Below are positions 4,558 to 5,742 of a stretch of DNA of 5,742 bases, one piece after another. The DNA comes from Pseudomonadota bacterium (GTDB lineage Bacteria > Pseudomonadota > Alphaproteobacteria > Micropepsales > Micropepsaceae), in assembly GCA_021808875.1 (NCBI GenBank), contig JAKBAU010000228.1, positions 1 through 5,742 on the forward strand, read 5' to 3'. Under the pieces are notes generated by a model. That model was not told the DNA's origin. It ran no database searches and was given only the letters and a program-made list of their open reading frames with translations. Both the position numbers and the translations under genes were made by a program. The first letter of the stretch is position 1. Each line of letters begins with the position of its first letter.

Positions 4558-5742
4558 ATGGCCCGGACTGTGCGAGATGCGAAGCTCGAAACCAGGACGG
4601 CGCGAGGCGCGCTCAAGGTCGCGGGAAAGCCCTACTGGCGCGCAATCGATGAGGGCCTGCACATTGGTTATCGGAAGGGCAAGACCGCCGGGAAATGGGT
4701 GGTCAGGCTCTACGTCAACGGTGCATACGAAACCGAGACGATCGCCACAGCAGACGACACGCTCGATGCCGATGGTGATGTGATCCTGAATTTCGGGCAG
4801 GCACAGGCGGAGGCTCGCAAGCGGTTCGTGGCCCGCAAGAGAGCGGCGGCGGGGCTGCCAGCCGAGGCCGGCCCCTACAAGGTCAAGGACGCAATTGCCG
4901 ACTACCTGCAATGGATGGCCAAGGAGGGAAAGAAGTCCGAACATGATTCCCGTGTCCGCGCGGAGGCACTCATCGTTCCGGCGCTCGGCGAGATCGAGTG
5001 CGCCAAGCTGACGAGCCAGCGCTTAAGGGACTGGCGCGACGATGTTGCATCAAAGGGAGCCCGGCTTAGGTCAAAGAAGGGTTCGGCGCAGCAATACCGG
5101 CTGATGAACGACGCTGAGGATCCGGAGGAATTCGCCCGACGACGGAAAGCCTCTGCGAACCGGACCCTGACGATCCTTAAGGCCGCCCTCAACCACGCAT
5201 GGCGTGAGCGGCATATCGAGTCCGATGATGCCTGGCGCCGGGTGCAGCCGTTCCGTGAAGCGGATGCGGCCCGCCCCCGATATCTCACATCCGCTGAGTG
5301 CCGCCGGCTAATCAACGCCTCCGCGGGCGCGTTTCGAAACCTCGTGCAAGCCGCCCTCCTCACGGGTTGCCGTTACGGCGAACTGGCTGTGCTCAGTGTC
5401 CGCGACTTCAACCCCGACTCTGGCACGCTCCACATCCGCAAATCGAAGTCCGGCAAGGAGCGCCATGTGATCCTGACGGACGAAGGCAGCCAATTCTTTC
5501 GCAGTCTGACGGCTGGCCGGCCTGCAAGCGAGCGCATCCTTGAACGTGACGACGGGACGCGCTGGGGCCAATCGTATCAAAGCCGCCCCATGGAACTCGC
5601 CTGCGAACACGCGAAGATTGCCCCACCCGTGTCATTCCACGCGCTGCGGCATACCTGGGCGAGCTTGGCCGTGATGGGAGGTATGCCCCTGATGGTCGTG
5701 GCAAAGAACCTCGGCCATGCAGACACGCGCATGGTTGAGAAG
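4558..5742 (+). CDS. Second tyrosine recombinase / integrase (int2), C-terminus off window
   Basis: An open frame of 395 codons runs to the window edge without a stop. The ATG at 4558 has an excellent AAGGAGG site 7 bases upstream. The N-terminal part (1-105) includes KPYWRAIDEGLHIGYRKG and GKWVVRLYVNG, the arm-binding fold seen in P4-like and related phage integrases. The core-binding domain is at about 107-225 (VKDAIADYLQWM...), and the catalytic domain from about 240. Visible catalytic residues are Arg272 (TGCRYGEL), a Lys near 297-300 (KSKSGKERHV), His361 and Arg364 (HALRHTW) and His387 (LGHADTRMVEK). The nucleophilic Tyr is expected at about residue 396-397, just past the edge. The protein is unlike int1 in both its N-terminal domain and its motif spelling, so it is not a duplicate. 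It reads away from the att core, so it probably belongs to a different element to the right. Confidence 0.88.
   Translation, partial: MARTVRDAKLETRTARGALKVAGKPYWRAIDEGLHIGYRKGKTAGKWVVRLYVNGAYETETIATADDTLDADGDVILNFGQAQAEARKRFVARKRAAAGLPAEAGPYKVKDAIADYLQWMAKEGKKSEHDSRVRAEALIVPALGEIECAKLTSQRLRDWRDDVASKGARLRSKKGSAQQYRLMNDAEDPEEFARRRKASANRTLTILKAALNHAWRERHIESDDAWRRVQPFREADAARPRYLTSAECRRLINASAGAFRNLVQAALLTGCRYGELAVLSVRDFNPDSGTLHIRKSKSGKERHVILTDEGSQFFRSLTAGRPASERILERDDGTRWGQSYQSRPMELACEHAKIAPPVSFHALRHTWASLAVMGGMPLMVVAKNLGHADTRMVEK

Noticed and set aside
4384..4944. A 186-codon minus-strand frame opposite the int2 start.
   Set aside because: It is antisense to a gene with a strong ribosome site and clear recombinase motifs, and it crosses the int2 promoter. 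It is a shadow of GC-rich coding sequence.
4902..5704. Several minus-strand frames opposite the int2 catalytic domain.
   Set aside because: Arg/Ser/Ala-rich translations with no recognisable motifs, antisense to the recombinase; shadows.
1..5742. CRISPR arrays, riboswitches or rRNA.
   Set aside because: No regularly spaced repeats, conserved riboswitch cores or rRNA sequence were seen on either strand.

Overview
The window reads as a junction between mobile elements in an alphaproteobacterium. The GC-rich third codon positions, the relaxase/MobC type and the IS types fit that class. An acetic-acid bacterium (Acetobacteraceae) is my best guess, because an IS1380-family transposase sits next to an IS110-type one, but nothing here proves the genus.

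Left edge (1-~500, minus strand): the first 52 codons of an IS1380-family transposase run off the window. That element appears to have inserted into, and cut short, an IS110-family transposase, of which only the N-terminal third remains. Next comes a mobilisation module on the minus strand (~509-2530). It holds a putative oriT with a hairpin and an IncP-like nic sequence, a MobC-like ribbon-helix-helix protein, and a MOBP-type relaxase whose start overlaps the mobC end. A small coiled-coil gene with its own strong Shine-Dalgarno sequence is nested inside the relaxase reading frame, in another frame. After it, coding character returns to the relaxase frame, which ends in a membrane segment.

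Upstream on the same strand (2689-4227) is a complete tyrosine recombinase. Beyond it, at 4316-4359, is the 3' half of a tRNA-Glu gene with no 5' half, a typical attachment-site remnant. To its right a second, unrelated tyrosine recombinase starts at 4558 on the plus strand. It runs off the window just before its catalytic tyrosine, and is preceded by a good promoter covered by an inverted repeat.

Working model: int1 + oriT + mobC + mobA form an integrative mobilizable element using a tRNA-Glu site, and int2 belongs to a second element abutting it at the same attachment core, giving a tandem array. The left element has since been damaged by IS insertions. The points most worth checking are the nested and frame-switching layout of the relaxase region, the His in place of the usual Tyr near the relaxase N-terminus, and the two back-to-back integrases around one tRNA fragment.
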